Shown: positions 14,124 to 22,051 of the stretch, piece after piece
Numbering within the stretch: position 1 is the stretch's first letter
Layout of the letters: every line of letters starts with the position of its first letter
Virus record (IMG/VR): IMGVR_UViG_3300047481_000568
Coordinates: 1-64,000 of that record
DNA length: 64,000 bases
Direction: 5' to 3' (one strand)
DNA from: a virus
The notes under the pieces: generated by a model
The model's input: only the letters and a program-made list of their open reading frames with translations
Database searches by the model: none
Told to the model about the DNA's origin: nothing
Translations under genes and position numbers: made by a program

Positions 14124-14438
14124 TTACCAAAGGTTGTTCATAGAATAACGGCCCGAACCTGTAAAGGCATCGTCATTCATTTGTGCCCTGGTGAGCATGT
14201 TTACTGCTCCAGACACCCATGAACGATATGTTGGGGCGTTTCTATCAACAGACAAAATGTCCATAACTCCAAGTTCTTGCTTGTTAAAACCCCTACTCTG
14301 TGGCATCAGTTGTTGAGGAACTGCTGGGCGAATTTGACGAATAGTTTCTGGATCTGAAATGGCAGATTCCAAAGCCATGTCTACAAGCATTTCTTCACGA
14401 GTTTGCCATGGTCGTGTGCGAGCAACGTTTTGAGACAT
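14124..14438 (-). CDS. hypothetical protein, 104 aa
   Basis: Not recognised. Helical N-terminal half (REEMLVDMALESAISDPETI) and a Ser/Asn/Met-rich end. It lies between the two genes that share the NNQNSGY module and overlaps the start of the second by a TAATG-type junction, so co-function with them is likely. Confidence 0.62.
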   Translation of the reverse strand: MSQNVARTRPWQTREEMLVDMALESAISDPETIRQIRPAVPQQLMPQSRGFNKQELGVMDILSVDRNAPTYRSWVSGAVNMLTRAQMNDDAFTGSGRYSMNNLW

Positions 14439-15754
14439 TACTTCTTTCTAGAAGTTGGGCGCCCACCACGACTTGCGTTTTGGGCACGTGGGTGTGATGA
14501 AGCAGTTCCTGAGGTGCTGGCTGTAATGCCACGACCACCACTGCTTGTTGCTTTACCTGTTGTTGTTGCAGTTATCGGTTGCCCAGCACCACCAGTAATA
14601 TTTTGCGTAGTGTTACGATCTCCAATCAGTTGAGCGCCTTCTCCAACTGCTGAAAACACATTGGCACCTTCGGCTACGCCACTGATAGAACCAGTCATGG
14701 TCAGACCTCTGTTAACTTGGTAGCCAGAGTTTTGGTTGTTAATAGCTCTTGGTGAATCCGGTGTTGGATCAGGCAACTTCTTACCGCCGCTCGGTGGTGG
14801 TGGTGGTGGCGTTGAACCTCCACCACTCCCACTTGGTGGTGGTGGTGGTGGCGTTGATGTTGCGGCAGGAGCACCAGGTCGTGAAGTAAACGAACCTATA
14901 CGACTACGCAAGCGGCTCATAAATCCAGGTTTGTCTGCTTTTGGCATTTCACCATCTTTAGTTGGCGTAACCATTACCGTTGGCTTTTGACGTGGTGTTG
15001 GGTCTGATGGCATTTCACCTTTGTCACTTGGGTCTTTACTGATGTCATCACGTGCATCGTTACGATTTGCATTTGCTAATTTCCTAATGCGTGCTGTGCG
15101 AGCTTCATCTTTTTCTCGTCGTGTTTCAGGCATTTCTGTTGTAATGTCATTTTGTCTAAAAGCAGGACCAGATTTTCCACTTGTACCTTCTGCACCTGCA
15201 CGAAGTTTTGATGGTTCTACAGGACCAGCTTTTGCTCGTTGTTCTGCAACAGAACCAAAAGTGTAGCCAGGATTTCCTGGTGGTGGATTCTTTTCTCGTT
15301 GTTCTGCAACACTTCCAAATTTTGGACGATCTTTAGACGATGGTTTAGGAGTACGTTGTGTGGATGTACCGGAACCAGTGTTATCTTTTGAACCTGCTGG
15401 ACTTGGTGGACCTTGTTTATCGCCTTCACTTGCAGGTTGAGAAATTGGGTTGCGTTCTTTAGCTTCGGTTACAGCATCTTTTGCTTTAGCACCTGCGGCT
15501 TCTACAGCATCAACTTTTTTAGACGTACTCTTCTTTTTTGTTGTTTTCTTTTTGTCTTTGGCTGTTTGTGCGGATTCTTCAAGTGCTTTTTTGTTTGCAG
15601 GTGTCATGCTTTTTGCAGCAGCCTTTCGTGTTTTAGTAGCCATTTCTGTATTTCCAGACTTCTCTTGACGCCTAGCTTCAGATTCGTAAGCTGCCCCAAT
15701 TTTTTCAAAAGGAGTTTTAGGTGTACTTTTCTTCTTTTTAGGTTTGTCAGCCAT
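14438..15754 (-). CDS. Lys/Pro-rich disordered protein with shared module, 438 aa
   Basis: The N-terminal 80 residues are Lys-rich and histone-tail-like (DKKKTTKKKSTSKK), followed by Gly/Ser/Pro-rich sequence with a duplicated FGSVAEQR (147-154 and 167-174), two PPPPPP tracts near 302 and 315, and the module at 338-381 also found in 13270-14106. Such composition suggests DNA binding plus flexible linkers, perhaps to coat or organise phage DNA or to scaffold a complex. No catalytic motif is visible. ATG at 15754. Confidence 0.65.
   Translation of the reverse strand: MADKPKKKKSTPKTPFEKIGAAYESEARRQEKSGNTEMATKTRKAAAKSMTPANKKALEESAQTAKDKKKTTKKKSTSKKVDAVEAAGAKAKDAVTEAKERNPISQPASEGDKQGPPSPAGSKDNTGSGTSTQRTPKPSSKDRPKFGSVAEQREKNPPPGNPGYTFGSVAEQRAKAGPVEPSKLRAGAEGTSGKSGPAFRQNDITTEMPETRREKDEARTARIRKLANANRNDARDDISKDPSDKGEMPSDPTPRQKPTVMVTPTKDGEMPKADKPGFMSRLRSRIGSFTSRPGAPAATSTPPPPPPSGSGGGSTPPPPPPSGGKKLPDPTPDSPRAINNQNSGYQVNRGLTMTGSISGVAEGANVFSAVGEGAQLIGDRNTTQNITGGAGQPITATTTGKATSSGGRGITASTSGTASSHPRAQNASRGGRPTSRKK
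14612..14743 (-). repeat. second copy of the NNQNSGY/GANVFSAVGEGAQLIGDRNT coding module
   Basis: Encodes residues 338-381 of the 438-aa protein. The copy shares NNQNSGY and GANVFSAVGEGAQLIGDRNT with 13609-13746 but diverges between them, which indicates an old duplication held by selection at the protein level. Confidence 0.8.
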
Positions 15755-15808
15755 TGTTAAATAAACTCCAAAGAATGCAGATGTAGGACTACTTTTAGTT
15801 TATCAGGT

Positions 15809-16297
15809 TCAACGCCAAGTTGGTTTTAAAGTTTTTAGTCCTGCACGACGTTCTAAATCAATATATTCTGGATTCTCAGCATAGAGAGTTCGTGGAATAC
15901 CACGAGGACCAACTTTGCCATCATTGGTAAGAACCACAGGCATGGCTCCGGGTGGGGCAAACTTTACTCCTGCGTCTTGATAGGAAATACCTGTCCACAA
16001 ATTAAACTGATCAGGCCAAACGTAATCTCCTGGGTTTACTCGTTCGCCTTTATGCACACCACGAGAGTACTGTCGGGCATTTTTACGACTCAGTGTTCCT
16101 AAAGTCTTGTCCTGTCGGCGGTTAGACGACATGGTGCCAAGGTATCCGTCTGGATACGTAGTGTCTTGCATCGTACGGTAGCCAGCAAGTTGGTAATCCT
16201 TGTTGTTCCTAAAGACAGGTTCTGGGCCAAATACGGGTAGCGACGAAGATTCACTAACTGAGTTGGGGCTTTGCCAATCAGAAAAAGCTTGTTTCAT
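15809..16297 (-). CDS. hypothetical protein, 162 aa
   Basis: Not recognised. Tyr/Arg/Gly-rich sequence with segments (YPDGYLGTMSSNRRQDKTLG, GERVNPGDYVWPDQFNLWTG, PRGIPRTLYAENPEY) that could be a beta-rich fold. Its gene is coupled to the 43-codon Lys-rich gene upstream. Confidence 0.6.
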   Translation of the reverse strand: MKQAFSDWQSPNSVSESSSLPVFGPEPVFRNNKDYQLAGYRTMQDTTYPDGYLGTMSSNRRQDKTLGTLSRKNARQYSRGVHKGERVNPGDYVWPDQFNLWTGISYQDAGVKFAPPGAMPVVLTNDGKVGPRGIPRTLYAENPEYIDLERRAGLKTLKPTWR

Positions 16298-16425
16298 TGA
16301 TTTCCTGCCCTACTGTGGTCAAACGAAGTCATAAACCCTCCTGCAGCACCTGAAACTGACGAGATTGGACGTGGCTTTACCTTACTAACAACCTTTTTAG
16401 TAGTTTTCTTTTTTTTAGTAGCCAT
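16294..16425 (-). CDS. Lys-rich small basic protein, 43 aa
   Basis: Found by translating the gap: MATKKKKTTKKVVSKVKPRP is extremely basic, followed by Gly/Ser/Ala-rich sequence ending SFDHSRAGNQ. AACAGGAA precedes the ATG, which overlaps the stop of 16415-16834; the stop overlaps the next ATG as ATGA. It resembles a short histone-H1-like DNA-binding peptide. Confidence 0.6.
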   Translation of the reverse strand: MATKKKKTTKKVVSKVKPRPISSVSGAAGGFMTSFDHSRAGNQ

Positions 16426-16834
16426 TTCCTGTTTCTTTGTTCCAATCATCCGCAGTCATGTTTCTTTTTGGAAGTTTGATATCATCAGGGTTTTTAATAC
16501 GAGATTTTTTTGTATATTCTGTGTTTGACGTCATTGGTCCTTTAACATTTTTTGATTTATCGTTTATAAACCTATCATCCCTATCAGGAATCGTTTTATC
16601 ACTTATTTTGTTTGGTCGTTGTTTGGAATACATAATCTGTTTAGAAAGGTCACTACGACGCCCATCATGGTCGTAGTCGTCAGGTTTGTCTGGTAAACCA
16701 CCTGTTTTAGTTGGTGGTTTTAGTGGAGGCTTTTTACCACCACCAGAAGTACCTGTAGACAAGTACATGGGCTTGGTTAGAGCGTAGTTAGCCCTAGGTC
16801 CTGCAATAGTCGTGCCTCTGTGGTTAGTGGGCAT
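16415..16834 (-). CDS. hypothetical basic disordered protein, 139 aa
   Basis: Not recognised. Rich in Lys, Pro, Asp and Thr (GGGKKPPLKPPTKTGGLPDK) with no hydrophobic core, so probably unstructured. It is part of the polar-protein block. Confidence 0.58.
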   Translation of the reverse strand: MPTNHRGTTIAGPRANYALTKPMYLSTGTSGGGKKPPLKPPTKTGGLPDKPDDYDHDGRRSDLSKQIMYSKQRPNKISDKTIPDRDDRFINDKSKNVKGPMTSNTEYTKKSRIKNPDDIKLPKRNMTADDWNKETGNGY

Positions 16835-16836
16835 GT

Positions 16837-17046
16837 TTACTCAGTCCAAACGTTGATTTTTCCAGCGCCTGTTGGTCGTGGAATGCCGTGCGGAGGAGCA
16901 TCATCTCCTCGTGTTTCATCAACGTCAGTCATTGTCACTTTACGTGAAGGATTATGTGATTGATCAATTTGACGACGGGCTTTTCTACCTTTGTACTCCG
17001 CCATATCAACAACATTTTTCTTCATGCTTGGTTGAATGTAGCCCAT
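16837..17046 (-). CDS. hypothetical basic protein, 69 aa
   Basis: Not recognised. The start MGYIQPSMKKNVVDM at 17046 is chosen because it directly follows the stop of 17048-17461; the long open frame above it overlaps that gene and looks like a chance opening. The sequence has AEYKGRKARRQIDQSH and ends NVWTE. Confidence 0.58.
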   Translation of the reverse strand: MGYIQPSMKKNVVDMAEYKGRKARRQIDQSHNPSRKVTMTDVDETRGDDAPPHGIPRPTGAGKINVWTE

Positions 17047-17047
17047 A

Positions 17048-17461
17048 CTAAATCTCTGGTACTCCACTATGGTATTTATCAATACCTTCAAAACCACCTT
17101 CAAGGTATGCTCTTTCCGTGCCGCCTGGTTTAGCATCTTGTTTATATGTCTGATTAGAGCGTAAACGGATGTCTTCTTCTTTTTTTGCCTGTGCGTATTG
17201 TTTTCCACGTTTTGCAGACTCTTCACGGTATGCAGGGTCGTTAATGCCAGACTTCTCAATGGCCTTCTGGCTTTTCTTTGCGGCTTTGCGTGATGCTTTA
17301 GTTGAAGCAGGTGGCTCGCTAGAAATTTTGACTCTCTTTGTTGGAGCAGGAGGTTCACCATAAATTTTTTGTTCTTTTACTGGTGGCGGTGGAGGTGCTG
17401 TTACACCGTGTGGATCGTCATATCGTCCGCCGTGGGGTTTTCTGTGAAAAATAATGCCCAT
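17048..17461 (-). CDS. hypothetical Pro/Lys-rich protein, 137 aa
   Basis: Not recognised. Pro-rich N-terminus (GVTAPPPPPVKEQK), Lys/Ala-rich centre (KASRKAAKKSQKAIEKSG) and a polar C-terminus. Two bases separate it from the SpoVS-like gene. Confidence 0.58.
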   Translation of the reverse strand: MGIIFHRKPHGGRYDDPHGVTAPPPPPVKEQKIYGEPPAPTKRVKISSEPPASTKASRKAAKKSQKAIEKSGINDPAYREESAKRGKQYAQAKKEEDIRLRSNQTYKQDAKPGGTERAYLEGGFEGIDKYHSGVPEI

Positions 17462-17463
17462 GT

Positions 17464-17754
17464 CTACCTCAGTACTGGTTTAAAAGAGATTGCTGAAATG
17501 CTTTCTCCGTTCTCTCCAATAATATCATCAAACCCAATAATGAAGTAAAGATCAAGACCTCGTGGGGCAACAAAACCACGGGCGATTGCAGCCGCCTTTG
17601 CTGCTTGGTTTACAGCGCTTGCGCCAATAGCGCGAATCTTTGGAAGATGCCCAGCGATGATAGATCGGGCAAGAATAGAGCCAACACTTTGAGGGTTGCT
17701 ACTACCTGATACTTTTAAAACATCTTCAACCTTTTGATTAAGTTCTTGTGACAT
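17464..17754 (-). CDS. SpoVS-like protein, 96 aa
   Basis: The segment VLKVSGSSNPQSVGSIL, then IRAIGASAVNQAAKAAAIAR and GFVAPRGLDL matches the core of stage V sporulation protein S, including the A(I/V)GA.A(V/L)NQA.KA.AIARGFVAP signature, at the family's usual length. SpoVS proteins are small, Alba-like alpha/beta proteins that probably bind nucleic acid and affect sporulation and cell division in Bacillus; homologues are wide in bacteria. In this phage it sits between the replication nucleases and the disordered basic proteins, so a DNA- or RNA-binding role in DNA organisation is the simplest reading. Confidence 0.82.
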   Translation of the reverse strand: MSQELNQKVEDVLKVSGSSNPQSVGSILARSIIAGHLPKIRAIGASAVNQAAKAAAIARGFVAPRGLDLYFIIGFDDIIGENGESISAISFKPVLR

Positions 17755-17799
17755 ATAGACTCCTGTTTGTAAATCATACGGAAGGCCTATATTACCACG

Positions 17800-18162
17800 T
17801 TATGCAAAATTGGCGGATTTCAACAATGCGACCATGTCTTCTAAACGCATAACTGCATAGGATTCACCTAAAGCCGCTGCCCCTTTTCCTGGGCGCTTTA
17901 CAACCAATAAAGGTAATCCTTTTGGCAGTTTAGACGCTTGGGTTACAGTGTCATTTAGCCATTCGCTTAACTTAAAAGACTTTTGATTCTTGCATTGAAT
18001 TGCTACCTCGGTAGAATCGGGATGCTTAACACCATGAATATCCCCAGAATCATTCTCCCCAGCCAAGGCGGTTCTTCTGGCATTAATGAAATCTTGTTCT
18101 TTTAGGTAACCGACAATCGCAGTTTCAAATGAAGTACCCTTTGCTTTATGTTTGTTGCCCAT
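17800..18162 (-). CDS. putative Holliday junction resolvase-like nuclease, 120 aa
   Basis: A PD-(D/E)XK-type pattern: E13 in GTSFETAIVGYL, RR.ALAG then D41 in NDSGDIHGV, and IQCKNQ (Q56, K58) followed by LSEWL. This matches small phage and archaeal resolvase-like nucleases that cut branched DNA. The final acidic residue before the Lys is Gln (QxK), a known variant. It is coupled to a winged-helix gene and lies in the recombination module; branch removal before packaging is the likely role. Confidence 0.75.
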   Translation of the reverse strand: MGNKHKAKGTSFETAIVGYLKEQDFINARRTALAGENDSGDIHGVKHPDSTEVAIQCKNQKSFKLSEWLNDTVTQASKLPKGLPLLVVKRPGKGAAALGESYAVMRLEDMVALLKSANFA

Positions 18163-18421
18163 AACCCAACTCGTCCATTAATCGTTTTCCTTTATTTGTA
18201 ATTCTGTAAACACGAACCTTTACACCAGCACGGCTTAATCGTTTTTGACCAGTTCGCTCTAAATAGCCAGCAGTGTTTAACTGACCGACAAGACACCACC
18301 AACCGTTGTGTCCTTGATCTAGTTTTGTGTACTCACCCATCTCGTCAGTGGTCATGTCTTCATGTTCGTAGAAGGCACTCAAAACCAAATAAGAGCGGCT
18401 GTTAATTGTTATTGTTTTCAT
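18146..18421 (-). CDS. winged-helix DNA-binding protein, 91 aa
   Basis: Residues 12-85 read as a winged helix: helices at YLVLSAFYEHE, TTDEMGEYTKL and CLVGQLNTAGYLERTG, then a basic wing KVRVYRITNKGKRLMDELG. The composition resembles MarR/PadR-type or replication-linked wHTH domains. It probably regulates transcription or recruits the overlapping nuclease gene's product to DNA. Confidence 0.62.
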   Translation of the reverse strand: MKTITINSRSYLVLSAFYEHEDMTTDEMGEYTKLDQGHNGWWCLVGQLNTAGYLERTGQKRLSRAGVKVRVYRITNKGKRLMDELGYGQQT

Positions 18422-18424
18422 AAA

Positions 18425-18586
18425 TTACTCCTCTAAAATGTCGTAATTGGCATAACTCATCAGTATTAACCTTTTGTCAGGAGACACACCAATCCAAGTT
18501 GGGGCATCACTGTCGCACAAACACCCTACGGTTCTACGTTCATCATTGGAAAAAACGTGACCACAGGAGTTGCAACGAATGTTCAT
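18425..18586 (-). CDS. small zinc-ribbon protein, 53 aa
   Basis: The protein starts MNIRCNSCGHVFSNDERR and has CLCDSD further on, giving a four-Cys zinc ribbon (C5, C8 and about C23, C25). The start at 18586 is chosen since upstream codons overlap 18589-19074. No strong ribosome binding site is visible. Function unknown. Confidence 0.55.
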   Translation of the reverse strand: MNIRCNSCGHVFSNDERRTVGCLCDSDAPTWIGVSPDKRLILMSYANYDILEE

Positions 18587-18588
18587 GA

Positions 18589-19074
18589 CTAAGCAATAAA
18601 CCTTGCAGCTCTGTTTTCTTTTGGAGCAAGACTGATGCGACGACTCAACTCTCTTGACAAAACTTGTGCACCTCGTTCGCACCGTTCAAAAACTGTTTCC
18701 ACAAGTTTCCGGTATGCACGTGCTTGTGTATACGCTTCTTGTTGTTTTTGCACCTTTTCTTCTACGTCACGTTTTGCTTTGGCAATAGTAACTAACTCTC
18801 CTTTAATTTTGTTTCCCCATTGTTCAATCAAAGTGCAAGCCTTTGTGTACTCAAATGCGTTTAATTCACGTTCCTCAACAATCTCGGCAGCAATTAATTG
18901 TGCTTGAGCGTAGTTAACCCAAGACATAAACTCAGAATACAAAGTCATCAATTCAACTTCTGAAATGTCACCAAGGTTTCGTGGAACTACTGGAAGTAGG
19001 CTGTGTGGTTTTTCAGGCAATGCAAAAGTCTTCAAAAACCTATTCATCTCTGGTGTTTCTTCTACGATCATCAT
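18589..19074 (-). CDS. coiled-coil hypothetical protein, 161 aa
   Basis: Not recognised. Long helices with a charged coiled coil in the second half (AKAKRDVEEKVQKQQEAYTQ) and a basic end. The start MMIVEETPEM at 19074 is preferred: GGAG lies five bases upstream and the ATG overlaps the TGA of the Cas4-like gene. In some phages a helical partner sits beside the Cas4-like/RecB-like nuclease; the link is inference. Confidence 0.62.
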   Translation of the reverse strand: MMIVEETPEMNRFLKTFALPEKPHSLLPVVPRNLGDISEVELMTLYSEFMSWVNYAQAQLIAAEIVEERELNAFEYTKACTLIEQWGNKIKGELVTIAKAKRDVEEKVQKQQEAYTQARAYRKLVETVFERCERGAQVLSRELSRRISLAPKENRAARFIA

Positions 19075-19937
19075 TTGCTCCAACATGTGTTCTTATATGG
19101 ACAGTACTTACAACCATTGCAAGTCGCTGCTTCTGCCCATGCTGGTCGCATAGGTGGAATCTTTTGTTGTAATGCTACTAACAAAATACGGCAATTGTCA
19201 AGTATGGGTTGAACCAAATGGGGCAAATACTTAATTGAAAATTCTTTAACTTCTTGAGAAGGTTTCCATTCATATATAAAAGTCAAATCATGTATGCCAG
19301 TGCAATGCATATATAACATACCTTGACGAACATGACTAGGAAATGGTTGGCGAATCTTTTTCCACAAGCCGTCAATGCCCATGTTGGGGTTTTCTTCATA
19401 CTGTTTGTACAAGTCAAAGTCCTCAAAGCGAACTGTGCCCACTCCAACGGATTTTATTTCAATTAAAGTTCTTCCCTTTTTGTCCGAAACAATCCCGTCA
19501 GCACTTCCTCTAATACCATGTTCTTCGTCCTTGACTGGAACTTCGGCATAACTTAAGGCAACGGTTAAACCACATTCTGGGCAATGATCCGGAGACAAAT
19601 CCCACCATAAATGGTGACAAGACCCGCAACGAAAATTACCTTCTAATACACCTGCTTCCCAAAGCCAAGTTTGCCATTTGTGATGAATAGCATGACCTTC
19701 TTCAAAAACATTTAAACGTTGAAAAGAAAAGTTTTCGTCAGCCTTAACTTCGTTCTTAATTGTGTACCAAGATGCTCTTGGACACCAATCTCTTTTTGCT
19801 AGTTCGCTGGGATGAAAAAAAGACGTATCTCTTTTCTTGTCTTTTTGTTTTTTATTTTTTAACAACTGAATTGCAACAGTTGGCAAAATCCTACCGTTCA
19901 TCTTAAGTAGGTTTTTGTAATTATGCATGTCAGACAT
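19071..19937 (-). CDS. Cas4/RecB-like PD-(D/E)XK nuclease with Fe-S cysteines, 288 aa
   Basis: The order of motifs matches Cas4-like exonucleases: HPSEL and C52 (DWCPRASWY), a conserved GHAIHHKWQTW helix, GSADG (144-148), the catalytic IEIKS (159-163), QGMLYM (205-210) and C-terminal C273, C276, C279, C285. C52 plus three of the C-terminal cysteines would hold a [4Fe-4S] cluster. A zinc ribbon (C104, C107, C119, C122) is inserted before the catalytic core. It lies beside RecA and the resolvase-like genes, so end resection for recombination is the likely role. No cas1 or cas2 is present. Confidence 0.8.
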   Translation of the reverse strand: MSDMHNYKNLLKMNGRILPTVAIQLLKNKKQKDKKRDTSFFHPSELAKRDWCPRASWYTIKNEVKADENFSFQRLNVFEEGHAIHHKWQTWLWEAGVLEGNFRCGSCHHLWWDLSPDHCPECGLTVALSYAEVPVKDEEHGIRGSADGIVSDKKGRTLIEIKSVGVGTVRFEDFDLYKQYEENPNMGIDGLWKKIRQPFPSHVRQGMLYMHCTGIHDLTFIYEWKPSQEVKEFSIKYLPHLVQPILDNCRILLVALQQKIPPMRPAWAEAATCNGCKYCPYKNTCWSK

Positions 19938-20268
19938 CAGTTGTTATCTCCAAAAAATCATCCTCACCAATGACCACGTAACGACGACCAGCGAGGTCAA
20001 ACTGCAACACAGGTACACGATCTTCAAGTAACGCACGATCCCTCAATTCTCTTAAATCAACTTCTTTAAGAGTAATAGTCTTTTTGTTCTCAGTCAACTT
20101 GTTTTCAATAAGATATTCATGGCTACGTACGTCATTCTTACGAAGCCAACCAGCCCCTGAACGGGCGTTTCTAGAACCTTTGTATCTGTCTGCAGTCCTC
20201 TTTTCTTGTTTCTTAGAAGACTTCATGATCCTTGTATGTTTATCAGGATCTCTTCCTAATATGGTCAT
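19930..20268 (-). CDS. second resolvase-like PD-(D/E)XK nuclease, 112 aa
   Basis: GSRNARSGAG, then D46 (KNDVRSHEYLI), E55 and K57 (IENK) and a later DLRELRDRALLEDRVPVLQF match the short phage Holliday-junction-resolvase-like fold (E/D...ExK). The N-terminus is basic. It overlaps the end of the Cas4-like gene region and the RecA start, so three nuclease or recombinase genes are translationally coupled here. Confidence 0.68.
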   Translation of the reverse strand: MTILGRDPDKHTRIMKSSKKQEKRTADRYKGSRNARSGAGWLRKNDVRSHEYLIENKLTENKKTITLKEVDLRELRDRALLEDRVPVLQFDLAGRRYVVIGEDDFLEITTDV

Positions 20269-21287
20269 CTAACCACTTTGTAATACTCTTCAATGTCATG
20301 CTTTAGTTCTTTTTGCATAAACAAATCTTCCCTAAAAGCCTCAAGCATCTTGTCCTTGCCTTGCCACTTTTGACTGCCATAAGCGTAATACGCTCCTGAA
20401 CGAGTTATCACATCAATAACTGTTGCAATGTTTATCATATCTTTTAAGGTATCAAAAGAACCTTTAGGGAAACCTGTGGCGTCAGTAAAGTAAAAATCAA
20501 CAACTGCTTGTTGTGATGGTTTGTACGTTTTGTTTTTTAAAGTACGGGCTTTAATAGTTTGCCCTACAATTTCGTCTTTCTCTTTAAGCCATTCATCTCG
20601 CCTGACTTCAACACGAACAAAATAACTAAAGTTCTTAGCAAGACCGCCTGGTGTTGTCCTACTGTCTCCCCACATTACGCCAATCTTTTGACGCCATTGA
20701 TTAATCATCAAACCAGTGCATGAACGTTCTTTTTCTACCATTGAACGTTTCTGCGCTTCTGATGCTTTGCGGAAAAACTTTGATGTGATGCGAGCACCTA
20801 AACCAACTGTGAACTCGTCCATCATTCGTTCTGATTCGTCTGTGGGTACAAGTGCTGGTAAAGAATCAATCACAATGCAGTCAGCAGCACGATTCTTCAT
20901 AAGTTCAATGACCAAGTTGTACGCTTGCTCCATACTGTTGGTCTCAATGACCCACAAACGAGAAAGATCAACACCAATTGATTTTGCGTAGTCGGGCACA
21001 AATTCTTCTGCCGCTACCCAAACTGCTGTCCAATCTGGGTCAAGTGCTTGGTTTGCTGCAATAGTTTTGAATGCAAGTGCCGTCTTTCCAGACGACTCAT
21101 CACCAATTATTTCTGACCATTGATTGGCAGGCCACCCACCACCAAGCATCAAATCGTAAGCAAGAATTCCCGTAGTGGTACGTTCTAGTTGCTGGTGCAT
21201 AGCATCAGCTCTTAAAATTGAAACGTCGTTTTGTTTTTTGTTTATCTTGTTGATGATTGCCGATATTGATTCGTAATCAGTTTCCAT
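20265..21287 (-). CDS. RecA-like recombinase, 340 aa
   Basis: Walker A GDESSGKT at 62-69, Walker B with DCIVIDSLPAL at 137-147, and the RecA-typical TTTGILAYDLMLGGG and NQWRQKIGVMWGDSRTTPGG identify a RecA/UvsX-type strand-exchange ATPase. The start METDYESI at 21287 is set by ATGAGGAAC upstream. It would form filaments on single-stranded DNA. Its neighbours are a resolvase-like nuclease and a Cas4-like nuclease. It lacks the long RecA C-terminal domain. Confidence 0.9.
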   Translation of the reverse strand: METDYESISAIINKINKKQNDVSILRADAMHQQLERTTTGILAYDLMLGGGWPANQWSEIIGDESSGKTALAFKTIAANQALDPDWTAVWVAAEEFVPDYAKSIGVDLSRLWVIETNSMEQAYNLVIELMKNRAADCIVIDSLPALVPTDESERMMDEFTVGLGARITSKFFRKASEAQKRSMVEKERSCTGLMINQWRQKIGVMWGDSRTTPGGLAKNFSYFVRVEVRRDEWLKEKDEIVGQTIKARTLKNKTYKPSQQAVVDFYFTDATGFPKGSFDTLKDMINIATVIDVITRSGAYYAYGSQKWQGKDKMLEAFREDLFMQKELKHDIEEYYKVVR

Positions 21288-21297
21288 TTTGTGTTCC

Positions 21298-21654
21298 TCA
21301 TACTGACCATGATGCCTGGTCTGCTTGTTCATATAAACCGTTCCACCCGCATTCAAAACATCTTGGTGCTGGTGTGTGGCCTAGCGTACCACCGTTTGAT
21401 CTACTAAACACGTTTTTGCTACCGCAGCGTGGGCATGTAAGAGACCCTTCACGGCGATGGGCTTCCCCACCTTTCCATGTTCTTATTGCTGTTCCCATAT
21501 CTGTTTGACCATTTGGGTCTCTTTGTTCTTGAACAGCAACTGTTGTTGCTTGTTGACGCAATGCAGGAAGAATTACATTCTTAGTAACCGGAGGCAGAGA
21601 AGAACTTTCCTGTTGATCTTTGTTACTTAATTTTTTATCCCACCACGATGACAT
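21298..21654 (-). CDS. zinc-ribbon protein, 118 aa
   Basis: A C-terminal zinc ribbon CPRCGSKNVFS ... CFECGWNG (Cys at about 75, 78 and 98, 101) follows a polar linker. It lies between recA and polA-like genes, so nucleic-acid binding in the replisome is plausible. Not otherwise recognised. Confidence 0.66.
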   Translation of the reverse strand: MSSWWDKKLSNKDQQESSSLPPVTKNVILPALRQQATTVAVQEQRDPNGQTDMGTAIRTWKGGEAHRREGSLTCPRCGSKNVFSRSNGGTLGHTPAPRCFECGWNGLYEQADQASWSV

Positions 21655-21676
21655 GTCGTGTAAACCTCATTTTGTG

Positions 21677-22051
21677 TTAATCGTCTTCGTACTCTTCATC
21701 ATACTCAATACTTCCAAGCAAGGCAACCTTGCCATTTGACAATAGTTTTTGAACAAGTGCCATACTGTAGGACAAGATTACCGCTTTGGTGCTCTCTACC
21801 ATTTCAAGAGACGGTTTTGGAATATCAGGCTGTGTCGTTGACAGTACTTGAGCAAACCATTCAACAGATTCCACAATCTCATCAAAAATTCCAAAATCGT
21901 GTAATGTCTCCCATTGACCTTCAATCAATTGATTTTCCAACTCTTCAACATCTTTTGAAACTGGGGCAAAACCTAATTGATTTGCAACACTTTGTCCGGT
22001 AATGGAAGAAAGCATTAAACAAAAATTTCGTTTGTCAAGAGTAGTTGTCAT
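21677..22051 (-). CDS. hypothetical protein, 124 aa
   Basis: Not recognised. Mostly helical with an acidic tail EYDEEYEDD. The start MTTTLDKRN at 22051 overlaps the stop of the polymerase gene (ATGA). It could be a polymerase-associated factor by position only. Confidence 0.62.
   Translation of the reverse strand: MTTTLDKRNFCLMLSSITGQSVANQLGFAPVSKDVEELENQLIEGQWETLHDFGIFDEIVESVEWFAQVLSTTQPDIPKPSLEMVESTKAVILSYSMALVQKLLSNGKVALLGSIEYDEEYEDD

Noticed and set aside
14736-14990. Plus-strand open frame encoding a Gly/Val-rich product opposite the Pro-rich gene 14438-15754
   Set aside because: It mirrors the GGT/CCA-rich proline tracts of the real minus-strand gene, has no ribosome binding site and conflicts with the uniform minus-strand gene direction.
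16837-17361. 174-codon reading of the gene ending at 16837
   Set aside because: The first 105 codons overlap 17048-17461 in another frame and look like frame-shifted low-complexity sequence. ATG at 17046 immediately after the upstream stop is the better start.
19071-19937. Reading the Cas4-like gene as evidence for a phage CRISPR system
   Set aside because: No cas1, cas2 or repeat array was seen, and Cas4/RecB-like nucleases are common in phage recombination modules beside RecA, as here.
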